DNA from: Alitta virens | Taxonomy: Eukaryota; Annelida; Polychaeta; Phyllodocida; Nereididae | Direction of reading: 5' to 3' | Length of the DNA stretch: 64,000 bases | NCBI GenBank assembly: GCA_932294295.1 | Contig: OW028584.1 | Location: 12,454,438-12,518,437 of the forward strand | Shown here: positions 23,003 through 36,800 of the stretch, in pieces | How the letters are laid out: each line of letters begins with the position of its first letter | How positions within the stretch are numbered: the first letter of the stretch is position 1 | Made by a program: the position numbers and the translations under genes | The notes under the pieces: model-generated | Seen by the model: the letters and a program-made list of their open reading frames with translations, nothing else | Told to the model about the DNA's origin: nothing | The model's database searches: none

Positions 23003-23803
23003 TTGCCAAGACTGTGTCAGGGAGGATGTGCAATACCAAATTTGTTCTTTTCCATTCTTCACGGACTATTATTCACTAAAAAGTCTGATAAAAATTGACA
23101 AAGTTATTAAATAAAACGTTCTAGTGAGTCGGATAGCTAAAATTGCCTGCACTCGCTGAATTCGGAGTGGCTGGATAACTGTTGTACATGAGGATTTGTA
23201 CAATGGCATACATAATGCTAAATTGCACTGGTGAGTGGTACAAAAAGCTATACATTGTGCGTTATTTTAGGCACCTTAATTTGAGTACAAATGCGAATGT
23301 ACTTGTTCAACTAAAATCATTTGACTTAATTAATCACAGATTTTTACAAAAAAGTCAAAACTGCTGAAGCATAAGTTGAATGCTGCCAAATAGTTCTTCT
23401 ATTTAAATATTTTGTGAGATGCAAGCTTTAAATATAGGATGACTATGCATATTTTTATGTTTTGCACCTGAGCCAGTGATCCTCTGCTGTCATTATATAA
23501 ACATATAATGTGTTGGAAGGGGATATATTTACAAAATACCATAACCTTAGGGTGGATGTATCCTCTATTATGTTTAACAATGAAAATTTATTGTGTAGCA
23601 ACCAAAAACCAAAAAAAAGCAGGAACAAAAAAAAAAAAGGATTAATAGAAGCGCACAAGAGTATGTCATAACATATTCATTTTACTTGGGAAATGTTCAA
23701 TAAGCATACTATAAAGAATAACATAGAATTACATTTGTACTTCACATAACATTGAGTGAATGATTTAATATTATTTTTATTTTCAATATTTATAAGCAAA
23801 GTG
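23003..23803. other. intergenic, nothing recognised
   Basis: Downstream of the exon copy. Only short frames are present, and the extreme 3' UTR of the next LINE may lie in the upper part. Confidence 0.35.
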
Positions 23804-25260
23804 TTACAAAAAATGTGGTGATCTAGCAAGAAAACTTTTATTATATATTTGTGAGGTGTGTTGGGGCGCTTGATGGCCAATGCTATTTCTAGTTGAATAA
23901 TAATGAGTGAGAATTTCAAAGAGATATACTATACATTTTGGGAGTATAATACTAATGTATCTATAAGAAATTTTAAGTAGAGACAGGTCAATAAGGCTTT
24001 CTATTGTCAAAATATTAGCTTTTCTGTAATATGGCTGAGACCTTGTTCTCTTGTTAATATTAAATAATGCTCGAATAGCTTTGTTTTGTTGAACTTTTAA
24101 TTTTCTTAAAGACAGTTTGAGATCATAGGTCCCCAGGCACTCATTGCATAACTTAAATGGCTCTGGGTATTAGCAAAATAAAGAAGTCTCTTTGAACTAA
24201 ATGGCACCAAGTTTTTTGTCATATTTAGACTGTATATACCTGAAGCTAATTTTATTAAGAGATGATTAATATGCATATTCCAATCAAGGTGTTCATCAAT
24301 ATTTATGCCAAGGAATTTAGTATAAGTTACTCTTTTTAATTATTTGCGTAATGTTTCCATTATAATTAGGTTTTTTATTTTTAGGTTTGAACAAGATGTA
24401 ATTAGATTTTTCTATATTTAATGAAAGAGAATTGCTGTTAAACCATTCTACTATTTTACTTAGATCTTCATTATTTTTTTTAATACAAAAATTTGACATT
24501 GTTACCAGTGACATAAATAGCTGTATCATCTGCAAAGATAACACTGTTACAGAATTTCATACATTTTGGCATATCATTGGCTTATATGGAATAAATTAAA
24601 GGGCCTAAGACAGAGCCTTGAGGGGTACCAAATTTGAGTGAGCATTTGTTTGATAATATATTTTTAAAAAGTACTTTAATATTTCTATCTGTCAGATAAC
24701 TACAAAGCCATTTAAGTGCCATTTCCCTTATCCCATACATTTCCATCTTTTTTAATTGGGTTTCATGCTTAATACTATCAAATGCCTTAGACATGTCTAA
24801 AAATAATCCAACTGTATGCATCCCTTATAATACATTAAACCCAATTATAATATTACCTGTTAAGTTTAAAATAGCATCCAATGTACTCCTATTTTTTCTA
24901 AATCCATATTGTCCTTCATATAAGACATGAATAAACTATTTTCTCTATAATTTTTTATATAACCGGAGGTTATGAGATAGGCCTGTCATTACTAATTTCC
25001 AATCTGCTTTTTCCTTGATAAAGAGGTTTTACAATTGCCAGTTTCAAATTTTCGGAAAATTCACCTGAACTCAAAGATTTATTCAAAATAATATACAATG
25101 CCTGAATTATACTCGGATAAATCACTTTAAGTATGTTATTTGATATTTCATTGTGACCTTTACTATTTAAATAATCTAGATTTTGGTCTGTAGCAATTAT
25201 GATTTTTTTACATTAATTTCTTATCTTTCTTAAAATGGTTTAATACGTATTCAAGAAGTC
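23804..25260 (-). pseudogene. second CR1-like LINE fragment
   Basis: On the - strand: 24821-24582 has LFLDMSKAFDSIKHETQLKK and FGTPQGSVLGPLIYSI. 24544-24317 has a segment after the catalytic loop (EWFNSNSLSLNIEKSNYILF). 24010-23804 has the C-terminal THYYSTRNS block. Motif spacing matches the LINE at 20590-22435, so both belong to one family but are clearly diverged. Frameshifts are frequent. Confidence 0.8.
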
Positions 25261-25407
25261 CGATTCATCAGTCCTTGGAACCCTATACACTTCCCCGATC
25301 ACAATATTGGCTTTTGACTGTTAAGGTATCTCAATAAATAATATTTTTGGTCTTTCCTCACATAATACTTCAAATATTTTCTTTTTATTTATATATATAT
25401 TTATGTT

Positions 25408-25900
25408 TTTTTTTCAATCTTTATTGACATGCGGTTTTGCATTACAGCAATACAAATATCATACGTGGAAACATAAATCTATGTCATTACCTCCCATGGA
25501 TTAATTTTACCTATACTTACTATTTATTGTGATTCCTATCATTCATATATTCACTTTTTGTTTTTCTTTTCTTTTTTACGATTAACTCCCTTTTTCTTTT
25601 TTTTTTGCTTAACCATTTGAGAAAAAAGAAATCCTCGTTTTGTGAAAAAAAGGAGTACTATTTGATACGCCATATTTGTTTGAAATGGGCATCAAAGTCA
25701 CGTATCATCTGTAAGTTGAGAAGAGGGTGTTACACTGAGAGACAGTTGATGGGAGGAATTTTTGCTTCAGTGAATTCATATCTAATGACAAAAGAATAAC
25801 GTACAAATGGATCTCTTTAAAAAAAAAGAAAAAAGAGGAAAACTGGATATTTAAAAGCTGCCATAGAACTTTAGAAGCAATGCTGCTGACAATTTTCAAC
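25408..25900 (-). pseudogene. 3' end of a different LINE (poly(A)-tailed)
   Basis: On the - strand a frame reads YEFTEAKIPPINCLSV, a stop, then MIRDFDAHFKQIWRIK and a TAG at 25658-25660. About 230 bp later comes gcatgtcaataaagattg followed by an A run. This is the C-terminus, 3' UTR, AATAAA signal and poly(A) of a polyadenylated non-LTR element, unlike the tctaaa-tailed CR1-like copies. The clade is uncertain (L1/Tx1-like is possible). Confidence 0.55.
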
Positions 25901-25937
25901 CAGACAGCTAGCGCGAAATTAAAACAGGCAAGCTTCT

Positions 25938-26010
25938 AATGATAAGGCTTGGAGTCCGAACCATCTTACAAATTTGCCCCATGGGTGGGGTCTTTTACTA
26001 GCTCCAGAAT
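25938..26010 (+). repeat. dispersed repeat family B, fragment
   Basis: gataaggcttggagtccg and ccccatgggtggggtctttt identify it. Confidence 0.65.
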
Positions 26011-26130
26011 ACTATTGATGCCACCTTCCTATGAAGTTTTTCTGGCTTTAACGGTGAGGTGGTCTTGATATCGGTACAATAAAGTGGCATGATGGCTTGG
26101 ATATGTACATTGTAGGCCCTAACTAACTGG

Positions 26131-26317
26131 GGGTGGGGTCCTAGCTGAGTGGTAGCGCACTGGGCTTCCAATCACTGGGTCCCAGGCTCGATTCCCCATT
26201 GAGCCGAAGTTGGATGGCTGTTTCTTCCTTCATCTCATTTCCATGGTCTCTGCCTGTCCTAATTAGCCCATCAGGTGCAGAAATACAGGACGTAAAGCCC
26301 TAATCCACCCACACACA
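26131..26317 (+). mobile_element. full-length SINE family S, older copy
   Basis: A box cctagctgagtggtagcgc, B box ggctcgattccc, full body and (ca)n tail. The duplication ccctaa(c/t)taactgg lies at 26117-26130 and 26318-26331, with one mismatch. The head is diverged from the copies at 17135 and 17716. Confidence 0.85.
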
Positions 26318-26419
26318 CCCTAATTAACTGGTCAAACCAATGGATGATCTAAATAGTGAGGTAGCGTAAGATAAAGATCTACTTTTTTACAATGAAATAG
26401 AACCTCAAAATAAAGACTA

Positions 26420-27036
26420 AAGCCCCTTTCACACTTAGCCGGTTTTGCCGCAGTGAACCCGTAGTATTACATAACAGTTATGCAACAGCTTTTTTCGCCG
26501 GGTTGGCGACGGATTCTGGCGGCAAAAGGGTTCTACGGGTGACTCGGCGGGTTCTACAGGTGACTCGGCGGGTTCTTCGGGTCACTTGGTGGGTTCTACG
26601 GGTAACTCGGCGGGTGACTCAGTGGGTTCTACGGGTGATGCGGCCTGTTCTACAGGTGACTCGGCGGGTTCTACGGGTCACTCAGCGGGTTCTACGGGTC
26701 ACTTGGCGGGTTCTACGGGTCCTAGGAGTAAGCCGATGTGTACTAGGAGTAATCCGCCGAGTTCCACGGGTGACTCGCCGACTGCTACCAGCGTCAGCAT
26801 CATTGTAGGCAATCAGGCGGGTTGTATATGCTTTAAAAGGCTGCTGCTCCCATAATGCAAGCATGGCTCTTACAGCTACTGGGCCCGAGTTTCCCGGCTT
26901 GGCCACGGGTCCCAGGAGTCACCCGGTGGGTATCGCCGGGTATCCACGGGTAGCCGTCGGGTTGGAGCTGGGAAGCGCGTTACGTCACCATTATGTAATA
27001 CTACGGGTTCACTACGGCAAAACCGGCTAAGTGCTA
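26420..27036 (+). mobile_element. TTAA-type foldback element, family A
   Basis: Inverted ends: cacttagccggttttgccg leads into a run ending ...attacataa near 26473. The complement occupies about 26991-27034, so the arms are ~44 bp. The interior (26510-26800) is a degenerate tandem of words such as gggttctacgggtgactcgg. The left flank reads ctaaag, close to the TTAAAG seen at the family's other copies. It is the reverse complement of much of 7613-8320. It is non-coding. Confidence 0.75.
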
Positions 27037-27087
27037 AGTCTTCATGTTGAGGTGTTGTAATTTATTAGCAAGCTATTATTTCAGTAA

Positions 27088-27262
27088 AGAAAGAAAGAAA
27101 AAAAGAATTTCAAAGAAAGAAAGAGATTGGCAATAGAACAAAACAGAAAACCACTAAGAAAGAAATAAAGACAACTAGATAGATAGATAGATAGAGAGAG
27201 AAAGAGACAGAGACAGACAGACAGACAGACATACAGATAGATAGATAGATAGATGGATAGAT
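27088..27262. repeat. (GAAA)n and (GATA)n/(GACA)n microsatellite
   Basis: Purine-rich tetranucleotide runs. Long open frames on either strand are by-products. Confidence 0.85.
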
Positions 27263-27486
27263 AAGTGGAGGGTAATAACATGTTTTATAGTAACAATAAT
27301 ATGATCAAAAATAAAACCCAAATTATACAAGTTTCCTCTAGGCATGTAGTCATTTTACTGCAGTGCAAGTAAAAAGATATATCTGTCATGCATTGGTTAG
27401 CGCCACATATCATTAGGCCTGAAGCCTACTTATAGAAACTTCAGCAGCAACATTTTAGTGAGCAGTAGGCGACAGACAGATCAGCC

Positions 27487-27834
27487 ATGGACAACAGCAA
27501 CAACAACAGTGACACAACAACACCGTGGGATTCAACAACAGACACCGACTCAACAGCAACAGCACTAGCATCAACAGCATTTGTAGATGTTGCTAATAAC
27601 TACTGGCAGTTTCATTTTGGCAACGCTTTTAATGCTATATCTCCTCCTGTAGTTGTAGGGGTGGGCTTTGTGGGGAATATATTAAGTTTTCTGGTAGCTC
27701 TCCTTAAAGCTAACAGGAGTTCCACTCCTTCATTTTATATGGGGGTTTTGGCTGTGCTAGACTCGGTCATGCTAGTTGTTGGACTATTTCAGTACTGGGT
27801 GATCACATACGTCAAGCCTGAAATATTTAAACAG
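27487..27834 (+). CDS. GPCR exon 1 (N-tail, TM1, TM2)
   Basis: Start context atcagccATGg is favourable. The exon ends FKQ with donor aaacag/gtaggt in phase 0. The N-tail is built from CAA/ACA triplets, giving low-complexity Asn/Thr/Ser. Confidence 0.85.
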
Positions 27835-30800
27835 GTAGGTTCCTAAATTAATCAATTAATTTTTTTGCATTTTGATTATTATATCGTATAAACCATGTAT
27901 TATATTAGTATACCTAGAAGATGATTAAAGATGATATATATATACACGTAAATATAAATATGTATTTGATTTAATTCATTCTTAATCCGTCACTCTGAAT
28001 ACGTATTTGTAAGATTTCATTTTAATATCATTTATGTGACCTAGCATGCGAGGAAAGGTGAAATCAACCAAGATATTAGTTGAAATATGTCTATATATAT
28101 TTGTTAACACCAATTTTTGATGGTTCATATAGGAAAACCACACACACGTCACTGATCTCTCAAGCAGATCAGTGATGAGTTGTGGTTTTCCTATTATTCC
28201 CCAATTAATTTCAGCCATGTGGAACTTTAAATTGTAGTAATCATTAAAGAAGGAAAGAAGGGGTGTGCTCAAATGGAAGAATTTCCCAAATGGCGACATT
28301 CCATTTAGTCTACATTATATTCATAGAATGTCATAATGTCGAAAATATTAAAAAGGCGAACTTGCTGATTATACCAAAAGGGCGACACTTATAGTAAATA
28401 GGCAACATTCATACTAAAAGGGAGAAAATGTTGATTATGCCAAAAGGGCGACACTTACACTAAAAAGGCGACATTCATACTAAAAAGGCGAAGTTGCTGA
28501 TTATACAGAAAAAGCGACAGATTACTAGGGCGTGCTTTCGTAATATTTTCAATGAAAGATGATAATTATTATTTATTAGTTAAAGTAATAAATTGAGTTA
28601 ATCTGGATAAATTAGATTTCCGGCGCTCTCTGCGCAATAGTCCCTTGCATTGGCCAATCCTAGCCTTGGCCACTCAGGCGTTTAATCCTGCCCCCCCCTC
28701 TCTATATAACCGGGGGATAGCCCCCTTGCAATCATTCGTGTCCACTAATGGCAATTAAAAATCATTGTTTATTTAATGTTGCTCCTTAGTGTCACTTAGA
28801 TAGCAATCAACTCTAACCTGTGATCATTGATATGAAGACATGATAGCAAGAATGCAATCAACTCTAACCTGTGATCTTTGATATAAAGACATGATAGCAA
28901 GGTAGCTATCAACTCTAACCTGTGATCATTGATATGAAAACCTGGCAGCAAGATAGCAATCAACTCTAACCTGTGATCATTGGTAGGAAGACATGATAGC
29001 AAGAATGCAATCAACTCTAACCTGTGATCATTGATATGAAGACATGATAGCAAGGTAGCTATCAACTCTAACCTGTGATCATTGATATGAAGACATGATA
29101 GCAAGATAGCAATCAACTCTAACCTGTGATCATTGATATGAAGACATGATAGCAAGATAGCAATCAACTCTAACCTGTGATCATTGATATAAAGACATGA
29201 TAGCAAGGTAGCAATCAACTCTAACCTGTGATCATTGGTAGGAAGACATGATAGCAAGAATGCAATCAACTCTAACCTGTGATCATTGATATAAAGACAT
29301 GATAGCATGATAGCAATCAACTCTAACCTGTGATCATTGATATAAAGACATGATAGCAAGAATGCAATCAACTCTAACCTGTGATCATTGATATAAAGAC
29401 ATGATAGCAAGAATGCAATCAACTCTAACCTGTGATCATTGATATAAAGACATGATAGCAAGAATGCAATCAACTCTAACCTGTGATCATTGATATAAAG
29501 ACATGATAGCAAGAATGCAATCAACTCTAACCTGTGATCATTGATATAAAGACATGATAGCAAGAATGCAATCAACTCTAACCTGTGATCATTGATATGA
29601 AGACATGATAGCAAGATAGCAATCAACTCTAACCTGTGATCATTGATATAAAGACATGATAGCAAGAATGCAATCAACTCTAACCTGTGATCATTGTTAG
29701 GAAGACATGATAGCAAGATAGCAATCAACTCTAACCTGTGATCATTGATATAAAGACATGATAGCAAGAATGCAATCAACTCTAACCTGTGATCATTGTT
29801 AGGAAGACATGATAGCAAGATAGCAATCAACTCTAACCTGTGATCATTGATATAAAGACATGATAGCAAGATAGCAATCAACTCTAACCTGTGATCATTG
29901 GTAGGAAGACATGATAGCAAGAATGCAATCAACTCTAACCTGTGATCATTGATATAAAGACATGATAGCATGATAGCAATCAACTCTAACCTGTGATCAT
30001 TGGTAGGAAGACATGATAGCAAGAATGCAATCAACTCTAACCTGTGATCATTGTTAGGAAGACATGATAGCAAGATAGCAATCAACTCTAACCTGTGATC
30101 ATTGATATAAAGACATGATAGCAAGAATGCAATCAACTCTAACCTGTGATCATTGTTAGGAAGACATGATAGCAAGAATGCAATCAACTCTAACCTGTGA
30201 TCATTGATATAAAGACATGATAGCAAGGTAGCAATCAACTCTAACCTGTGATCATTGGTATGAAGACCTGGCAGCAAGATAGCAATCAACTCTAACCTGT
30301 GATCATTGGTATGAAGACATGATAGCAAGATAGCAATCAACTCTAACTTGTGATCATTGATATAAAGACATGATAGCAAGATAGCAATCAACTCTAACCT
30401 GTGATCATTGTTAGGAAGACATGATAGCAAGGTAGCAATCAACTCTAACCTGTGATCATTGGTATGAAGACCTGGCAGCAAGGTAGCAATCAACTCTAAC
30501 CTGTGATCATTGGTAGGAAGACATGATAGCAAGAATGCAATCAACTCTAACCTGTGATCATTGATATAAAGACATGATAGCATGATAGCAATCAACTCTA
30601 ACCTGTGATCATTGGTAGGAAGACATGATAGCAAGAATGCAATCAACTCTAACCTGTGATCATTGTTAGGAAGACATGATAACAAGATAGCAATCAACTC
30701 TAACCTGTGATCATTGTTAGGAAGACATGATAGCAAGATAGCAATCAACTCTAACCTGTGATCATTGGTAGGAAGACATGATAGCAAGATAGCAATCAAC

Positions 30801-33800
30801 TCTAACCTGTGATCATTGTTAGGAAGACATGATAGCAAGATAGCAATCAACTCTAACCTGTGATCATTGGTAGGAAGACATGATAGCAAGATAGCAATCA
30901 ACTCTAACCTGTGATCATTGGTAGGAAGACATGATAGCAAGATAGCAATCAACTCTAACCTGTGATCATTGTTAGGAAGACATGATAGCAAGATAGCAAT
31001 CAACTCTAACCTGTGATCATTGGTAGGAAGACATGATAGCAAGATAGCAATCAACTCTAACCTGTGATCATTGGTAGGAAGACATGATAGCAAGATAGCA
31101 ATCAACTCTAACCTGTGATCATTGTTAGGAAGACATGATAGCAAGATAGCAATCAACTCTAACCTGTGATCATTGTTAGGAAGACATGATAGCAAGATAG
31201 CAATCAACTCTAACCTGTGATCATTGGTAGGAAGACATGATAGCAAGATAGCAATCAACTCTAACCTGTGATCATCGACATGAAGACCTGGCAGCAAGAT
31301 AGCAATCAACTCTAACCTGTGATCATCGACATGAAGACCTGGCAGCAAGATAGCAATCAACTCTAACCTGTGATCATCGACATGAAGACCTGGCAGCAAG
31401 ATAGCAATCAACTCTAACCTGTGATCATTGGTAGGAAGACATGATAGCAAGATAGCAATCAACTCTAACCTGTGATCATTGGTATGAAGACCTGGCAGCA
31501 AGATAGCAATCAACTCTAACCTGTGATCATTGGTATGAAGACATGATAGCAAGATAGCAATCAACTCTAACCTGTGATCATTGGTAGGAAGACATGATAG
31601 CAAGATAGCAATCAACTCTAACCTGTGATCATTGATATAAAGACATGATAGCAAGATAGCAATCAACTCTAACCTGTGATCATTGGTATGAAGACCTGGC
31701 AGCAAGATAGCAATCAACTCTAACCTGTGATCATTGGTATGAAGACATGATAGCAAGAATGCAATCAACTCTAACCTGTGATCATTGATATAAAGACATG
31801 ATAGCAAGATAGCAATCAACTCTAACCTGTGATCATTGATATGAAGACCTGGCAGCAAGATAGCAATCAACTCTAACCTGTGATCATCGACATGAAGACC
31901 TGGCAGCAAGATAGCAATCAACTCTAACCTGTGATCATCGACATGAAGACCTGGCAGCAAGATAGCAATCAACTCTAACCTGTGATCATCGACATGAAGA
32001 CCTGGCAGCAAGATAGCAATCAACTCTAACCTGTGATCATCGACATGAAGACCTGGCAGCAAGATAGCAATCAACTCTAACCTGTGATCATCGACATGAA
32101 GACCTGGCAGCAAGATAGCAATCAACTCTAACCTGTGATCATCGACATGAAGACATGATAGCAAGATAGCAATCAACTCTAACCTGTGATCATTGATATG
32201 AAGACCTGGCAGCAAGATAGCAATCAACTCTAACCTGTGATCATCGACATGAAGACCTGGCAGCAAGATAGCAATCAACTCTCACCTGTGATCATCGACA
32301 TGAAGACCTGGCAGCAAGATAGCAATCAACTCTAACCTGTGATCATTGGTATGAAGACATGATAGCAAGAATGCAATCAACTCTAACCTGTGATCATTGA
32401 TATAAAGACATGATAGCAAGATAGCAATCAACTCTAACCTGTGATCATTGATATGAAGACCTGGCAGCAAGATAGCAATCAACTCTAACCTGTGATCATC
32501 GACATGAAGACCTGGCAGCAAGATAGCAATCAACTCTAACCTGTGATCATCGACATGAAGACATGATAGCAAGATAGCAATCAACTCTAACCTGTGATCA
32601 TTGATATGAAGACCTGGCAGCAAGATAGCAATCAACTCTAACCTGTGATCATCGACATGAAGACCTGGCAGCAAGATAGCAATCAACTCTAACCTGTGAT
32701 CATCGACATGAAGACCTGGCAGCAAGATAGCAATCAACTCTAACCTGTGATCATTGGTATGAAGACATGATAGCAAGAATGCAATCAACTCTAACCTGTG
32801 ATCATTGATATAAAGACATGATAGCAAGATAGCAATCAACTCTAACCTGTGATCATTGATATGAAGACCTGGCAGCAAGATAGCAATCAACTCTAACCTG
32901 TGATCATCGACATGAAGACCTGGCAGCAAGATAGCAATCAACTCTAACCTGTGATCATCGACATGAAGACATGATAGCAAGATAGCAATCAACTCTAACC
33001 TGTGATCATTGATATGAAGACCTGGCAGCAAGATAGCAATCAACTCTAACCTGTGATCATCGACATGAAGACCTGGCAGCAAGATAGCAATCAACTCTAA
33101 CCTGTGATCATCGACATGAAGACCTGGCAGCAAGATAGCAATCAACTCTAACCTGTGATCATTGGTATGAAGACATGATAGCAAGAATGCAATCAACTCT
33201 AACCTGTGATCATTGATATAAAGACATGATAGCAAGATAGCAATCAACTCTAACCTGTGATCATTGATATGAAGACCTGGCAGCAAGATAGCAATCAACT
33301 CTAACCTGTGATCATCGACATGAAGACCTGGCAGCAAGATAGCAATCAACTCTAACCTGTGATCATCGAAATGAAGACCTGGCAGCAAGATAGCAATCAA
33401 CTCTAACCTGTGATCATCGACATGAAGACCTGGCAGCAAGATAGCAATCAACTCTAACCTGTGATCATTGGTAGGAAGACATGATAGCAAGATAGCAATC
33501 AACTCTAACCTGTGATCATTGATATGAAGACATGATAGCAAGATAGCAATCAACTCTAACCTGTGATCATTGGTAGGAAGACATGATAGCAAGATAGCAA
33601 TCAACTCTAACCTGTGATCATTGATATAAAGACATGATAGCAAGATAGCAATCAACTCTAACCTGTGATCATTGATAGGACGGGGCGGAGTGGTAGCTCA
33701 GCTTGGTTGGAGACGAAGCATTTCTTCTCCAACTCCCCCCCCCCTCCCTCGACACCCAGTTTTTACGGTGCTGTGCGTGGTGAGGATGGGGACGCCAGTG

Positions 33801-36800
33801 ATGCCCCCTGGTTAGTAACAGCTGAGCATTTTACAAATTTAGTCAGTTTTATTGCCACCTCACAAGTTAATAAAATAAATTTTCCCCTTACAGTCATCAA
33901 ATGTTTGTAATGACATTTTAAAGGCTTGACATTTCTGGATTTAAATCAAAATTGACAGAACATGCATGTTCTGCCTGGTGTTCTTGAAACTAAAACATCA
34001 GAACACCATTGTGTTCTCAGTAATCCTTAAGTAGGACATCTGATTGACTGGTGATCTGCTGATTGACTGGTGAACTGCTGAACCGTAGCATTAGGGTCAC
34101 ATGTGGATCAGCCTTAACAGGAGACAAAGCTGAACTGGTGAGTAAATTCTGCCCATAAAAATGAATAATGTAATTTTAGATTAAATGGTTTAAAGAGGAT
34201 AACATAAAATATATATTTCTACATTTAAAAAAGAAACACATTAGGTAATAATTTTCAAAGAATAAACTAAATGTAATTATTCAAAAAGGGGTGCATGGAA
34301 ATCACACATCTATAAGCAAAGAAAAACTAATAGCGCGGTTGTTGTAGCCAATAGAGAAGGCACTGCACCGGGAAGTTGAGAAAGACTCTTGATTGGCCTA
34401 ATATAATATAATTGCATCAACAAATCAATTGGGGTGGGGCCTAGCTCAGTGGTAGCATGCTGGGCTCCCAACCACTGGGTCTCGATTTCAATTACCAGTC
34501 GAGCCTATGTTGGATGGCTGTTTCAATCCTTTGTCTAATTAGCCCAGCAGGTGCAGAAATACGGGACATTAAGCCCTAATCCACCACCACTCAACAAATC
34601 AATTGGTTTTGAAGTTGTTTTAAACATAGTCTGCTCTGCAGCTTAACCTCAGCGAATGTGTGCCATATATATACACAGTGGAACCCCACCATTAAAACTA
34701 CAAACTAAACTAGCTTTGGAAAAAAAAACTCCCTCTGATGTATCAATGTACCTTGTTTTCCATGCAGTAACATATTACAGCCAAATAGAATACATAACTT
34801 GTTTTAATCTTGTTTTAATCTTGTTTTAGATTCTGCATAAGTTTGGACTAGCATATTGGGCAAGAAAGGGAGAAACTGCTCTTGGCTAACCTTGATCTCT
34901 TTGCATCAGCGTGTAAGAAGTTCGTGAAAAGCCCAAGATTGTCAAATGGCGTAAGTTATTCATCACATCAAATTTGAAGCAATATTAGTTTATATTATTA
35001 TTTACTTAACTTACTTTTGCTTTCTTTCAGTATCCTATGAAGCTTCTTGAGCCTCTGCAAGTAATTGAGGAATGTTTAAAATGGCACCAAAGTGGCAAAA
35101 AAGCCAATCGCCTTTGAATCATTGTTGTTAAGGAGGTATGGCATATTTTCACTTATAGCATACTGAAAGTATGTAATCTAAGAATCATGGCAATTTGCTG
35201 CTGCATAGTCTAAATCTAGAAAGTTTGTTTGATGATGATGATGATAATGGTTAACATCATAACGTTGCAGATTTAACATCTAATTATTAAGGGGCTGGTT
35301 TTGAGCCCAGTCTACTGCACTTGTGTTAATAGCTTTTTGCAAGAAAGTTTTTCCTCTTTGCTACTATCCACCCAACTGTGTAAATAGTACAGAGGAAACA
35401 CATGGTATCAGCATGAGAAATAAAGCTTTAGCACAACATACATGTGATCATCTAAATACTCCCAATTTGAGTTGAGCAGGACTGCCAGGGGCATTGCTGT
35501 ATTGTAACAATCTGTCAAAGTAGTATGCATTATTATAATCTGAAAATCTGGTAACAAACTTTCAGGATGTTGCTGATGAGGACATAAACAAGAATCTGGT
35601 TACTACACAGCTGCACTGTTACCATACATTGTGGTATTTCTCTCAAACAAGGAACTTGCGAGTGTTTTAGTGATTGGTGGACACGGTGCACAGCAAACTT
35701 CCACCTGATGGAAGGGCGGGGGCCTAGCTCAGAGGTAGTGCTCTGGGCTTCCAACCGCTGGGTGTGGGGTTCAATTCCCGGTCAAGCCTAAGTTGGATGG
35801 CTGTTTCATCCATCATCTCATTGCCATGATCCTTGCCAGTCCTAATTAGCCCAACTGGTGCAGAAATACAGGACGTAAAGCCCTAATCACCCACCCATCC
35901 ACATGATGGAAATATCATAACTGTTATTGCCATTCTCCTCAGCACATACTATGTATTTGATCTTGAATACCCAAGATCATCTTCAATGATTTTGGAACTT
36001 CTGCAGACACTTGTACCGAATGAGTCATACAAAAAAACCAGCACTGCCTTTTATGATGTCTGTAAGGAACTCCATCCACTGATGTCAGTCCAGGCATCTT
36101 CTAATTACAGCGAATCATAACCAGGTAGTTCAGGATAGATATACAGTGCATCTTGACATTGTCATTCTTTTATTTCAGTGTGACTTGGCACCTCTGCCAA
36201 CAAAGTTATACGCAGCATTGGCACAGGCATATTAGGCATGTGCAATATGAGTGTTGTTATCGACACTGATATATAGTACATTGTTTGTAGTTTGGGAGGT
36301 GTATCTTAGGCTACAAAGATGTATTATGATGCAATAATTGAAATGATTATGGTTATAATTATGAATGGAAATACAAATGATGTGTCTTAATTAGCCTAAT
36401 CATAATGTTTAGAGATTATGTTTATTGAATTTATCTTATAGTAAAAATGAAGAGCTGTATTATAAGATGCAAATATTACTTCTTAGTGACATAATCATTG
36501 TTGTGAGTAGAGTAAATTAACTGTTGCAAACGTAGAAATTTAACTAGTTACAGTTAACTTAGTTGTTATAGCAACTTTAAATGGCCACGTTAAATAACTT
36601 AAAATCACTGGCACTCAGAACGTTTGTACAATAAAGTCGGTAAAATTACAGGCAGTTTATTTTTCCTTTTGTCGAAGAACACATTTGTTCTGAAGGAGCC
36701 ACCGGAACATCTAAAAGGTGTTCTCAAACTGTTACAGGCTCCAGAATACAAAATGTGTTTTCAAAACAGGATTTTCAGACTACAGAATCAGTTCTCCTTT

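Noticed and set aside
22715..23098. 127-codon frame including the lectin exon copy taken as a new gene
   Set aside because: Only 163 bp are lectin sequence; the flanks have no splice sites or domains, so it is recorded as a partial exon copy.
26503..26906. Three overlapping open frames rich in Arg/Val or Gly/Ser/Thr
   Set aside because: They lie in the G+C-rich tandem interior of a foldback element; every frame lacks domains.
28796..33655. Two very long - strand open frames (1160 and 457 codons) of 17-residue repeats
   Set aside because: The frame is open because the 51-bp unit is divisible by three and lacks a stop in that frame. There is no start, splice site or codon constraint; recorded as a minisatellite.
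28793..33679. Regular repeat array considered as CRISPR-like
   Set aside because: Units are contiguous, with no unique spacers, and the genome is eukaryotic.
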